Counted from the first letter of the stretch, positions 33,293 through 44,107 are shown. The stretch: 64,000 bases of DNA from Tupaia tana (GCA_026018925.1 JAKSZU010000009.1:81249090-81313089); one strand, 5' to 3'. Program-made: numbers and translations. Notes: a model not told the origin generated them from the letters alone.

Positions 33293-33531
33293 TCCAGCAG
33301 GTAACATGGTGGTTAAGGCATTGGACTCTCACATGGCTATGGTTTAAGTCCTAGACTTGGTGGCTTGAAAATCATGGCAGATGCAAGTGTGTTCATGTCC
33401 AAAATCTAGAGAGGAGACTGGAGGAGAAGGGATTATGGCATGGCCATGCCCCCTGGGGGGTGATTTCTCACTATCCCTCTCACTGTTTCTCTCTGTCTGT
33501 CTTTCTCTGGTGAGTGCACATGCCCTATGAC

Positions 33532-33562
<31 letters not shown>
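33293..33562 (+). mobile_element. SINE-A' copy with 30-A tail
   Basis: Head AGTCCAGCAGGTAACATGG; end GTGCACATGCCCTATGACAA then about 30 A. Body is diverged though the tail is long. Confidence 0.85.
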
Positions 33563-33565
<3 letters not shown>

Positions 33566-34714
33566 AAAAAATTAGTGAACATAGCATAAGCATAATACAA
33601 TTTCAGAAACCAAATCCACCCATGTAATGACCATCCAATCAGTAAGAACATTGTTAGGACTTCAAAAGCCCCCTTGTGTCCCTTTCAGTCACTACTCACC
33701 CGTGTCCCCAGGTAATTAAAACAAAGTTAACAGATTTAAAATGCTACCTATAAACTGCACTATTGTAAAGTGAATCACACTCTAAGCACATTTCCTATAA
33801 AGTAAATAACCTTTTGTAATGAGAGTAATCATTTGTTATGTTAACATCTAAACTTTGATATATAAAGTATTTGGTTTTGTTAAACCAGAGCACATGTTAA
33901 AATACATTCAACAGCCAAACTAGCATTACTTTCAAATTACTTGATAGCTTGAATTATCTATGACATTGCTCATCTTCACTGTTGAAAGTAATTAAATTAT
34001 CTATAAATGTATGTGTGCATAGGGTGTTCAAAATTTTGAAGTCCTCATAAAGTTTTCTCATAGATATGCATTTTTCATGAACTTTTTGAAGACCTCTCAT
34101 ATATATAATATATTGTTCTTTATGTTTAATGCTTATTTGGCCAGTAGTGAGAGAAACATGGTTGATGATTCAATGCATGACCAATAATTATTTTAGTACT
34201 ATATATGTGCGATCATTATCCTTCAGTTTGTAACCATAATAGAATCTGCTAGAATTTGTGAATTCATATCCTTATTATTATTATTGTATATATACAACGA
34301 ATTTTAAAATATGTATTGAAATAAATTATAGGAAATAACTTTAAAATGCAACAGAGGACAAAGTCACAATGAACATTCCCATTGAATTCCCTTGGGGGGT
34401 GAAGTTACAGTGCTCAAGGAAAATAAATATCACAAATATATCAAAAACTTCAAATTGTCTATATATTCACACACTGGCATGAGCCACAACCATTCCACTC
34501 AAAGAGACTGTACTTAGCCTACCACAGAACCAGATTTTGCCATAAAGTTCAAAACTTTTAATACAAAATCATATTTATAAATTTATAATTTATATATATG
34601 CCCTATCTGTGATTTTAGAAATTAAAAGCTACACACTGTACAGACACTCTTAACTCATAGCTGTAGGCAACATTTTTGGGTGGAATTTCTCCCCCAGTAA
34701 AATTAATGGCACAA
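33563..34714. other. Mostly unassigned; old repeat debris
   Basis: 33563-33810 resembles debris of an old LINE; the rest is AT-rich with no open frame. Contains a possible small DNA transposon at 34018-34104. Confidence 0.4.
34018..34104. mobile_element. Possible mariner-type MITE
   Basis: Left end AGGGTGTTCAAAATTTTGAAG and the reverse complement of the right end, AGGTCTTCAAAAAGTTCATG, are related, and the interior folds back on itself. Looks like a decayed inverted-repeat element under 100 bp; a clean TA duplication is not visible. Confidence 0.4.
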
Positions 34715-34880
34715 AGGGGCCTGCAGGTGGCATGGTGTTTAAAGGCGCTGGACTCCCACATGGCCCACCACGGTTTTAGTCCTAGACCTGGTGGTGCTTT
34801 CTTACTTTCCCTCTCTCTTTGATCAAACTGAAAATATAGCAATAATAAATAAGGTTAAATAAAATAATTCTTAAAAAATT
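34715..34880 (+). mobile_element. SINE-B copy
   Basis: Head GGGGCCTGCAGGTGGCATGG, tail AAATAAAATAATTCTTAAAAA. AATTAATGGCACA before and AATTAATGGTACA after give a near-perfect target duplication. Confidence 0.85.
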
Positions 34881-35148
34881 AATGGTACATTTATGTACAT
34901 GAAGATTAAACTGCAGAAAGACAGTTCTATTTCCCATATATGTATCACCTTTTACGGTAGATTTATAAATTTAAAAAGGCAAGATAAATGTACACCCCAG
35001 AATTACTTTCCTAGTTACAAGAGTTGTTATGTAATTTTTGTGAAGTTTCTGATACATTCATTTATGTAATACTAGTATTGAAGACATTAAAGAGATATAT
35101 ACTTTTAATGTAGTGGCTTGATAACGGCTTCACTGTCATTCCAATCTG

Positions 35149-35335
35149 TTTTTTTTTTTTTTTTTTTTGAGAGGTTTTTTTTTGCTATAGGGCGTGTGCG
35201 CTTGCCAGACAGACAGAGAGAGACAGAGAGACAGAAAGTGAGAAATCACCCCCCAGGGGGGATGGCCACGCCTCAATCCCTTCTCCTCCATTCTCCTCTT
35301 GGGATCTTGGGCATGCACGCACACGCTCCCAGTGT

Positions 35336-35370
<35 letters not shown>

Positions 35371-35726
35371 CTTTTTTTGGAGAGGTATTTTGCTATAGGG
35401 CGTGTGCGCTCGCCAGACAGACAGAGAGAGACAGAGAGATAGAAAGCAGGAAATCATCCCCCAGGGGGGATGGCCACGCCGCAATCCCTTCTCCTCCATT
35501 CTCCTCTTGGGATCTTGGGCACGCACGCACACGTGCCCGGCGTGAGTTTAAGCCGCCGGGTCCGGGACTCGAACCGCGGTCGACTACGTGGGAGTCCAGC
35601 GACATAGCCATTATGCTAACTGCTGGTCCCCCCAGTGTGAGTTTTAAGCCACCGGGTCCAGGACGCGAACTGCGGTTAACTACATGGGAGTCCAGCAACA
35701 TAGCCATTATGCTAACTGCTGGTCCC
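35149..35726 (-). mobile_element. SINE-A copy split by another SINE-A
   Basis: Outer minus-strand copy: 35149-35342 and 35631-35726. Flanked by CCAATCTG at 35141-35148 and 35727-35734. Inner copy occupies 35343-35630. Confidence 0.93.
35343..35630 (-). mobile_element. SINE-A nested in SINE-A
   Basis: Perfect 15-bp duplication CCCAGTGTGAGTTTT at 35328-35342 and 35631-35645, taken from the body of the outer SINE. Same strand as its host; its T-rich tail extended the host's TTTT. Confidence 0.95.
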
Positions 35727-37066
35727 CCAATCTGGTTTTTGATACAGAGATTCAGAACTTCTCTAAAAATTAAAATGTCAATGGGATACTGTGTTAAAGA
35801 GACTCTAAATAGATTTCTTTAAATGTTTCCCTGAAATACCCTTTTACATGAGACAAATTTCACTAACATTAGATTAAGTAAAAAGAAAAAAAAATAAGAA
35901 TTAAACAGGGCACAAATGTGCATGGTAAACTAATGGCCCTCAGCCAATCTCCACAGTTTAGGAGCCATTAAAAGAATGCTTAAAACCAAAATAAAACAAT
36001 ATCCACACTTTGTGGCAGCTGTGAAGCCAGTTGTACTAAACTATTTCTACAATTGATTGTAAACTTTGGTTTATTTTTATTTGAGTTCTCATTGTATAGC
36101 AAGCATGAAAAAAAGGGGGGAGTGGAGTCCATGAGGAGATGAACTGTCAGTCTGTCTTTAATCTGGCATGATGAGACACCTGGTCAGTCAGGCCTGCTTT
36201 GATAGAGTTTGTTACAGACTGCCTTATGTTTTCCTGCATCAAATTATCACTTCAGTATCTGCTCCCACAGTGTTTCAGCAATCTGGATCACAATCATTGT
36301 TCCAATTTATCTTAACTCCCCAGAGTATTTAAAATATGCCCACGTACAAAGAGACATCAGTGCTATCCCCATGACAATGTTACACAAGAAAGCAATAGAT
36401 TTAGGTCAATGAAGCAGTCAGTTCTGAGATTATATACATAGCAAACATGACCACGAACAGGGTGACAGGGGTACGAACAACATAGAAGATATTTTTGCAA
36501 TTGTGCTTTGTAAAATTTGCATAGGTTTCTTCAATTTTAGCTTCAAGCTGGTCCTGATAACAATGGCAGAACTCATCTCTACCCATTTTTTTTACAGAAC
36601 AAAACTAATAGCCACTTCCTTGAGATCCAGGTGTTTTTGCTCCATATCTGAAGGTGCAATATAAAGCTTCTCCCCAACACCTATCTGCTCCATACTTTTG
36701 CAATAGATATCTCTTGCTCACACTACTGCAGCAAGATTATTAGCTTCAGGTGTTGCCTGAAGCGAAGCAAGACTTTGGATGTGGAAACTTCTCTCTTTGA
36801 TAAACTTTAATATAAGTCTTAAAATATTCTACAAGATCTCTGTAAGTGACTTCAGATCCACTTAACTCTTTTTTCTACCAAATTCTCAGGGGCAAGCAGC
36901 AATGGAACTAGATTTTGAAGCTCTCATTTAAAGTATTCAGCAATATCTTTCATCCTCCCATCAAAACTAGGATCAGGTGCAACTTTAAGAACAGGATGTG
37001 GCAAAAGGAAGCAGTCAAGATTTGAGAAACAATTGTGAATGTGCTTCCTTTACCCGCAATCTCTTT

Positions 37067-37073
37067 CCATTTC

Positions 37074-37106
<33 letters not shown>

Positions 37107-37359
37107 GGAGAGGTTTTTGCTATAGGGTGCGTGCGCTTGCCAGATAGACAGAGAGAGACAGAGAGACAGAAAGCGAGAAATCACCCGCTGGGGGGATGGC
37201 CACGCCCCAATCCCTTCTCCTCCATTCTCCTCTCAGGATCTTGGGCACGCACGCACATGCGCCCAGGGTGAGTTTAAGCCACCGGGTCCAGGACTCAAAC
37301 CACGGTCGACTACGTGGGAGTCCAGCGACATAGCCATTACGCTAACTGCTGGCCCCCCT
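37067..37359 (-). mobile_element. SINE-A copy in ATL2 pseudogene
   Basis: Perfect duplication GCAATCTCTTT at 37056-37066 and 37360-37370, splitting the codons after KQFLEKRLQ. Confidence 0.95.
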
Positions 37360-37866
37360 GCAATCTCTTTTCAAGGAATTGTTTTCCCCCTTCCAAACCA
37401 TATGAATGTTCATAATGATAACTCCAATCTTGAATCAAAAACATCAAAGTATGAAATGGTTTCTGATAGATTTTTTTTCCATTGCAAGTCTTCCATGCTC
37501 TGTAAATAATCACAAGTGTTGGAAATCATCTTCTTGAATATTATGAGACAAATTATATAGCTGGACAGAGCTAGTCATAGTGCTCAGAGCAAACACTGTC
37601 TCACAGTCTTTGATAGTCGGCTGGCTATCAAAGGCACCCTAGCTATCCGTTAGCAGCACAACCATTTTTGTTTCATTAGGTCTATCAATCAGAAATACTT
37701 CATTTCAAACTTGAATGCCTGTTATTTCTCTTTCATACCCACCTTGCCATGTAAAGTCAGTTAGGAGTTTGTTGTTTCCACCAATCCAACTTTCAGAATC
37801 CTTGTTATACGTACATTTAAGCATGAAGTCCAGTGGAAATGATTTCCCTTTATTAAAAGTTCCTGC

Positions 37867-38132
37867 AGGACCTGCAGTTAGTGTAATGGCTATGTCGCTG
37901 GACTCCCACGTAGTCGACCGTGGTTCGAGTCACGGACCAGGTGGCTTAAAACTCACGCTGGGCGCGTGTGCATGCGTGCCCAAGATCCCGAGAGGAGAAT
38001 GGAGGAGAAGGGATTGTGGCGTGGCCATCCCCCTTGGGGGGTGATTTCTCACTTTCTGTCTCTCTGTCTGTCTCTGTCTGTCTGGCGAGCTCACGCACCC
38101 TATAGCAAAAACCTCTCAAAAAATAAAAAAAC
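37867..38132 (+). mobile_element. SINE-A copy in ATL2 pseudogene P-loop
   Basis: GTTCCTGC duplication at 37859-37866 and 38133-38140. It separates the AG of the G1 motif from KGKS. Confidence 0.93.
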
Positions 38133-38409
38133 GTTCCTGCCATGGATACCACAACTGTGTTAAGATCTCGTATGTGCTCCTGTCGCAGTATGTTCTCCCA
38201 AGATGCCTGATCAAGCTTAAAGTTATGATCATCTTCATGAACAAGAACAATCTGTCCTGGATGGTATATTTATAATCTCATCAGAGTTTACCAGGTCATC
38301 ATCTTTATAATTCTCACCTAGGGAGGTCATGAATGAGATAATTTAAAATTAACTCCCCCTTATTTAATTTGTTTAATTTCAAATGAATTAGGTTTCTTTT
38401 TCTTTTTTT

Positions 38410-38657
38410 TTAAAAGACATTTTTGCTATAGGGTGCATGCATTCACCAGAGAGACAGAGACACAAAGTGAGAAATCACCCCCCTCCCCAGGGGAGATGGG
38501 CACTCCACAATCCCTTCTTCTCCATCCTCCTCTTGAGATTTTGGGCATGCATGCACATGCGCCTGGCATGAATTTTAAGCCACCAGGTCTGGGACTTGGA
38601 ATGCAGTGGACTACATGGGAATCCAGCGATGTAACCATTGTGCCATCTGCTGGTCCT
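38410..38657 (-). mobile_element. SINE-A' copy
   Basis: Minus-strand copy ending at CATCTGCTGGTCC. Adjoins the target site of composite element 2. Confidence 0.85.
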
Positions 38658-38673
38658 TCATGCTCAGGTTTTT

Positions 38674-39236
38674 TTTTTTTTATTTATTTATTTTTATTTA
38701 TTTATTTTTATTTTTTTTTTTGTTTTTTTTATCTATTTTTTTTATTACATTGAATTACATATAACTTTACAGTGTATTACATTGCTTTTTCAAAAGGGAA
38801 TGCCATGCATGTCAGTCAGTGCAGAGACATTAATCTCCCCGCTTCAACATTCAATATCTTTCCTATGTTTCCCCCAATCATTATTATTATTATTCTAATT
38901 ATTTTTTATGATAAACATGATTTTTTTTTCCAATTATCAGATCATAAAGTTCCCAACAATAGGAAACGTAGACTGCACTCAGGGCTGGACCAAGGGTGGG
39001 TCTCGTGCAGCCCCGCAAATGTAGGTGAATCTCCATGGAACACAGTTTCAGGAACGCGGCTCAGGAAAGCAGAGACGGCCATCAGCGGTTGCGGCACGCG
39101 GGGCAGATCCCGGCCATGGCCCGCGGGGGCAGAGCCCCGGCCACGGCACGCGGGGCAGGGCCCGGCCACGGCACGCGGGGCAGAGTCCCGGCCACGGCAC
39201 GCGGGGGCAGAGCCCCGGCCACGGCACGCGGGGGCA
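38674..39236 (-). mobile_element. Composite VNTR retroelement 2
   Basis: Perfect 12-bp duplication GCTCAGGTTTTT at 38662-38673 and 39237-39248. Minus-strand order: GC-rich VNTR of about five 26-bp units (39236-39087), the core shared with composite 1 (39086-38945), L1 3' UTR (38930-38715) and an A-rich tail with TAAA repeats. It lacks the HAL1 double tail and the longer unique part of composite 1. The VNTR unit (CGGCCACGGCACGCGGGGCAGAGCC) differs from composite 1. Confidence 0.85.
39087..39236 (-). repeat. GC-rich VNTR, about 26-bp unit
   Basis: Five units of CCGGCCACGGCACGCGGGGCAGAG with small variants. Open frames through it are artefacts. Confidence 0.93.
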
Positions 39237-39367
39237 GCTCAGGTTTTTAATGTGAGATTTTCAACATAATAAAATAAAGACCTATATACAAAATAAAGAC
39301 AAAATACTTTCTAGGCCAATGTCTGCTCCAATTTGCCTCTCTTTAAACTATTCTTAAAATATTTCCC

Positions 39368-39630
39368 CTAGGGCCAGCAGATGGCATAGGGGTTATGTCG
39401 CTGGACTCCCACATGGTCAACCATGGTTCGTGTCCTGGACCTGGTGACTTGACACTCGTGCTGGGCATGTGTGTGTGCATGACCAAGGTTCTGGGAGGAG
39501 AGTGGAGGAGAAGGGATTGCTGCATGGCAATCCCCCGTGGGTGGTGATTTCTCACTTTCTCTCTCACTGTCTCTGTCTCTGTCTCTCTCTCCAGTGAGCA
39601 CCCGAACCCTAAGGCAAAAACCTCATAAAA
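39368..39630 (+). mobile_element. SINE-A' copy
   Basis: Head AGGGCCAGCAGATGGCATAG, end ACCCTAAGGCAAAAACCTC. ATTTCCCCT before and AACTTTCCCCT after suggest a short target duplication. Confidence 0.85.
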
Positions 39631-40831
39631 ATAAACTTTCCCCTGCCCTCTCTTTTTTTCAATCGCCTTAATTCCATTTTTTGATCATGAGCTATTTGTG
39701 TGACCCATTGTCACTGAAGCATTAGGCATATTTTAAGGTTAAAACTGCCCTCCCTTTCCCCCTAAATATTTAATTATTTGTAGTGGTAAGAAAACTGTCA
39801 TGGTGAGTAGATACTAGAAAGCTGCAGTTTTCAAAACTTACTATGTATTAGATTCACCTGAGGTGGTTGCTAACACTTTATAGCCCCTTTTAAATTTGCG
39901 TTACATTTTTGTCCCATTTGGAGTTTCACCTGCCATATGATTTCATAAATCTAGGTGGGGCATAGACATCTGTGCAGCAAATGACACAGAGCTGGGCTGA
40001 GTTTATGTCATGGGCCCTGCATTTCCATTCTGTACTCTGCCATCGTCTAGGTTCTCAAGTTTCATCCTCTCCTCCAAACCCCATTATCTTTGCTCTCCCA
40101 AGCCTTCCCTCTTCTGGTAGCATTCATTACACTATTCCTTTTAGGTTTTTTTTCTTTTTAAGCATGAAAACCTAATATCTGATTTTCATTTCAGGGCCCT
40201 AGATGACTGCTAATGCATAATAAGGTGTTACTGGGTAGAAATTGCTTAATGTAACTCTCCAATTTTCTATTTAAGCCAGGGCTTTCCAAACCTTTACTCA
40301 AGCATTGTCTTAAATGATAGAGATTGCATACATGGTAGGTTCGGTGCAGAAAAACTGAGCAAGGGGGCTTCTTAGCCCACTTGGACAGCCATTTGAAGAT
40401 CGTTATCAATTCTTTCTACACATACAGCTGTCTTTTTATATGGTCTAGAGGCTAAATGATTCAACAAGAGTTTCTTGCATTTTTGTGAGCTCATTGTTGA
40501 TGACCTTCTCTGCCATTTTACTACGTGACCTCATGAAGCTCATAAAACCATAAGTGATAAACAATAGCGACTGGAAGAAGTCTCACTGCCATAGAGAATG
40601 CTGACCACATTGCCTTCTCTGTGTATTTCTGCTGTGGTTTCATGTATTTGCATTCTCCAGCCAGTTTATAACCTAAATACTTACCGATTTGCTTGTTTTC
40701 TTCTATAGTTCACTGGCAGCACACTGGTTTCAGTGGCTTTGGCCTTGGAGTAAATGATAACTGTGGGTTTTCCTGATTTAGCTTATGAATGATTGTGCTT
40801 CTCCCACCACATTTTTGTCTTTTTTCTTTTC
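39631..40831. other. Unannotated sequence
   Basis: No recognised transposable element or gene. On the minus strand at about 40680-40800 a short open stretch ends beside GTAAGTATT, which could resemble a splice donor, but there is nothing else to support an exon. Confidence 0.45.
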
Positions 40832-41085
40832 TTTTTAGATTTCTGCCATAGGGCATGTGCACTGCTGGAGAGACACAGAGAAAGGGAAAGTGAGAAATCA
40901 CCCCCCTGGGTGGATAGTAGCCACACTGCAGTCACTTCTCCTTCATTCTCCTCTGGGAATTTTGGGCATGCACACAGACACACATACCTGGTGTGATTTT
41001 CTAGCCACCAGGTTCAAAACTTGAACTGTTGTTGGCCATGTTGGAATCCAGCATCTTAACCACCATGACACCTGTTTGCCCCCAT
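40832..41085 (-). mobile_element. SINE-A' copy
   Basis: Minus-strand; AGATTTCTGCCATAGGGCATG end; head decayed (TGACACCTGTTTGCCCCC). Confidence 0.8.
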
Positions 41086-41089
41086 TTTT

Positions 41090-41830
41090 TCTTTTAAAAT
41101 TGCAGTTATTTGTTGATGTTAAACAGGTAGTACATTAGCATGATTTTAAAATAAAAACATAACAAGGTTTACATTTAGAACTCTCATACCTACTCCTGTC
41201 CCCATCTACTACACTCTTCCTAATCTCATTGATAACCACTTTATTAGTGTCATATATCCTTATATTGTTGCTTAATGTAGACACAAGCAAAAATATGTAT
41301 TCTTAGTTGACCTTTTCTTATATTAAAAGAAGGTAGCATATTACTATTCTGGATCTTGCTTTCTCCATCTACATCTTGGAGATCTTTCCATATCATTCTT
41401 ACTATGACTTCATATAGTACATTATTCAATTGTATTGATGTACCATAGTTTATTTAACTATACTCCTATTGATGGGCACTTGGGATTTTTTTTAATGTGT
41501 TTTGCTATTACAATGAGAAAACATACATACTTTAATCCATAAAATACAGATCTATCCTTACAGTACATTCATAGAACTAGAACTGCTTGACGGCTTAAAG
41601 GGTAGATGCACTAAATCTTTGTTTCACTTAGAGTTTTACCTGCCATATGTGTGAGGAATAAAGCAAACTTTATCTTTTCTGTATGTGCGGTTGTCTTATG
41701 ACCATTGATTTAAAATAAAAGTCTAAATTTTAGTTTAAAAGACTTTGTATTAATTTTCTATATGCATTTGATGATACTGATGGACTTTCTAGTCTGTCCA
41801 ATTGATCTGTCTACTCATGGCCTAGGGACT
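41090..41830 (-). mobile_element. Old L1 fragments (tentative)
   Basis: GATGTACCATAGTTTATTTAACTATACTCCTATTGATGGGCA and CCAATTGATCTGTCTACTCATGGCC resemble minus-strand ORF2 sequence of ancient L1s. Too diverged to frame. Confidence 0.45.
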
Positions 41831-42072
41831 CAGTGTGTGATTTTCTCATTTTGCCAGGTTAGCTCAGTATGCCAGTTTTCATTACGGAGGGGACAGGTAC
41901 TGCAACAAACAGACCTAGTTGATGTCTCTATCTTGTTAACATATAAAAGCAAGTGGTCTGGGGCTGATAAGGAAGCTCTGCCATCTATGAGTTTAAGGTG
42001 GCAGGCCTAGTTTTTGTCATCTGTCAGCCAGCAGGAAGGGGAAAAGGGCCAAAAGACAGCATAAACTTTCCT

Positions 42073-42326
42073 TTTTATTTTGATAGAGAGTTTTTCAATA
42101 GGGAGCATGCTCTTGCTGAAGAGACAGAGAGAGATAGAAAGCGAGAAATCACCCCTACCCTCAGGAGGATGGCTATGTCACAATCCCTTGTCCTTCATTC
42201 TCCTCTTGGGATTTGGGGCATGCAGGGTGCCCAGCATGAGTTTTAAATTGCTGGGTCTGGGACTTGAACCATAGTCAACTGTGTGGGAGTCCAGCGACAC
42301 AACCATTATGCCATCTGCTGGTTCCC
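42073..42326 (-). mobile_element. SINE-A' copy
   Basis: Minus-strand; flanked by TAAACTTTCCTTT / TAAACTTTCTTTA; head ends CATCTGCTGGTTCCCC. Confidence 0.85.
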
Positions 42327-43030
42327 CTAAACTTTCTTTATAAGGGTTATGATGGGCAAATGGTTTGCTTCAGTTGTCCATAACTTGTATACAATGGCCA
42401 GTACAAGATAAAAGAGAGGTAGAGAAATGTGTAGTTTCTGGCTGACTAAAACTTAAGGAGCATTAGCAAAGAGGGAAGACAGAGTCTCTGCTCCACTGGT
42501 GGCCTGATGGAATTGTATTGGGGCAAGGTAACCTAAATAATGACATAAACTCTTCCCTTTGGGAGTTTGCAGTGAGGGACTGGTGCAGAGGAATCTCAGG
42601 TTCATGTAAGTTCTACCTACTTGCTCTCACAAATTGGTGTTCTCTTTGCTCAAAATTGTACTTACTGCTTGCTAGAGGTCTTGCTCTCTTTCTCTTCTCT
42701 CTTTCCTTCTGTATGTATTGTCATAGGTGTACATTTTTCCGTTTGTTCTTTTTCTCATTGCTTTACTCACATGTCCTTAGAGATATCAATCTATTCCTGA
42801 GACAACTCTTGGGATTTGTTAATAAGTTAATTGGCAAAAAAAGGCCTCGTAGGGAACAAATGCCAGAGCCTGTTTCTACCTCTGAACTTCATATCGCCCT
42901 TCCTTTGATATCTTATTTGACTATGATAAAGAATGGACAGTTTTTATTGCTGTATTATCATTTTCAACAGAGAACTTGGCATTCTTGTGTCTGTTAAGTG
43001 TTTTAAGCTACTCTTTTAAACAACAGATTG
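42327..43030. other. Unannotated sequence with a short block shared with 12281-12328
   Basis: No recognised gene. Positions 42956-43008 (ATCATTTTCAACAGAGAACTT…) match 12281-12328, so part of this stretch is an unidentified repeat. An open frame at 42518-42997 begins at TTG, is rich in L/F/C, and has no recognised domain. Confidence 0.45.
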
Positions 43031-43040
43031 TTAAATAAAG

Positions 43041-43043
<3 letters not shown>

Positions 43044-43112
<69 letters not shown>

Positions 43113-43113
43113 A
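43044..43113. repeat. (CT)n(CA)n microsatellite
   Basis: About 21 CT units then 12 CA units. Confidence 0.95.
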
Positions 43114-43413
43114 AAGAATGAACAGTTTAACTGACCAAGATAAATGGCCCTTCTACACTTGCAGAAAGCTAAGTTTGTGTTAGGAAAGGAAACCTGGGTT
43201 ATAGACATTGCTAAACTAAAGGATAGGGCCATAGTAACAAAGTTAAGATTCTATAGCCTTGAGGAAACAATATAATTTATCACCTAAACAAGGATACTTT
43301 AAAGAATTTAGGACATTAAAATAATTTGATACACAGTATATTAAATATTTACTTATTAATTGACAAACTGGTTTATTATACTGGTGGACTATACTATTGA
43401 AAAATAACTTCAG

Positions 43414-44080
43414 ATTCTCTGAGAAGAATCCACATGGATACTGGGAACTAGATATTTCAGGCACAGGAGAAATGAAGATTTTCTACTCATAATTCAGCCT
43501 CCAGCAAGCAAAGCTAGTGTGGTAGGGAGCCCCTCTGGCCTTCTATCCCTGTCCCTGTGTCTCTGAGGTCTCTGTCTCTCTCTGCTCCTGTTTCCTCATT
43601 TTTTTTGGTAATTTTTCCTTTTTACGATTTTTTTAAAGGTAGAATTTCTCTCAGGCTCTCAGCTCCATCTTTTGTTTTGTTAATAAGCCCTTCTGCTCCT
43701 TTCTCCCAGGCAGAAGAGTTGCGCCATTCCCTGAGAAGAATCCACATGGATACTGGGAACTAGATATTTCAGGCACAGGAGAAATGAAGATTTTCTACTC
43801 ATAATTCAGCCTCCAGCAAGCAAAGCTAGTGTGGTAGGGAGCCCCTCTGGCCTTCTATCCCTGTCCCTGTGTCTCTGAGGTCTCTGTCTCTCTCTGCTCC
43901 TGTCTCCTCATTTTTTTTGGTAATTTTTCCTTTTTACGATTTTTTTAAAGGTAGAATTTCTCTCTGGCTCTCAGCTCCATCTTTTGTTTTGTTAATAAGC
44001 CCTTCTGCTCCTTTCTCCCAGGCAGGAGAGTTGAGCCATTCTCTGAGAAGAATCCACATGGATACTGGGAACTAGATATT
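43414..44080 (+). promoter_or_regulatory. Tandem 312-bp 5' monomers
   Basis: Monomer 1 at 43414-43725, monomer 2 at 43726-44037, partial third at 44038-44080. The two full units differ at only a handful of positions (for example TTTCCTC/TCTCCTC and CAGGCTC/TGGCTC). Repeated monomers form the promoter in some L1 lineages (mouse L1 is the known case); the same role here is inferred. Pyrimidine-rich centre, no long open frame. Confidence 0.85.
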
Positions 44081-44081
44081 T

Positions 44082-44107
44082 CGCGCGGCGCGCTTTCGCG
44101 CCGCGCG
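44082..44107. other. Perfect GC hairpin at the monomer/leader junction
   Basis: CGCGCGGCGCG (44082-44092), loop CTTT, CGCGCCGCGCG (44097-44107): an 11-bp perfect stem of only G and C, sitting exactly where the partial third monomer stops and the AT-rich leader begins. Nothing like it occurs elsewhere in the window. Confidence 0.95.

Larger units (their letters stand above)
34881..36139 (-). pseudogene. Probable 3' UTR of the ATL2 processed copy
   Basis: Continuous with the ATL2 stop codon on the minus strand and free of other recognised elements apart from two nested SINEs (35149-35726). I infer it is the retrotranscribed 3' UTR. Its far limit (possibly beyond the SINE-B, to about 34.3 kb) is uncertain; no clear poly(A) found. 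Confidence 0.5.
36140..38345 (-). pseudogene. ATL2: Processed pseudogene of atlastin-2
   Basis: Intronless minus-strand copy of an ER-shaping dynamin-like GTPase. Order of recognised blocks: NYKDDDLVNSDE (38300), [15 protein letters not shown]-loop [11 protein letters not shown] (37850), GGNN and [36 protein letters not shown]-like, KQFLEKRLQ (37375), [20 protein letters not shown] (36970), middle helices, then [20 protein letters not shown], the membrane hairpin [17 protein letters not shown] and the tail [23 protein letters not shown] stop (36140). The last segment is characteristic of ATL2 rather than ATL1/ATL3. Disabled by stops (for example VWNEV read as V-stop-NEV, and DTQGAF as DS-stop-GAF), frameshifts, loss of part of the hairpin region and two SINE insertions. 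The 5' end before NYKDDD is not recognisable. Confidence 0.92.

Noticed and set aside
35118-35822. 234-codon open frame on the plus strand
   Set aside because: Crosses two nested SINE-A copies in antisense; the peptide repeats the same SINE-derived sequence seen at many other sites.
40680-40800. Minus-strand open stretch next to GTAAGT, possible exon
   Set aside because: No matching acceptor, short frame with a stop, and no protein similarity that I recognise.
42518-42997. 159-codon open frame
   Set aside because: Begins at TTG, is rich in L/F/C, has no recognisable domain and overlaps repeat-like sequence. Chance frame.
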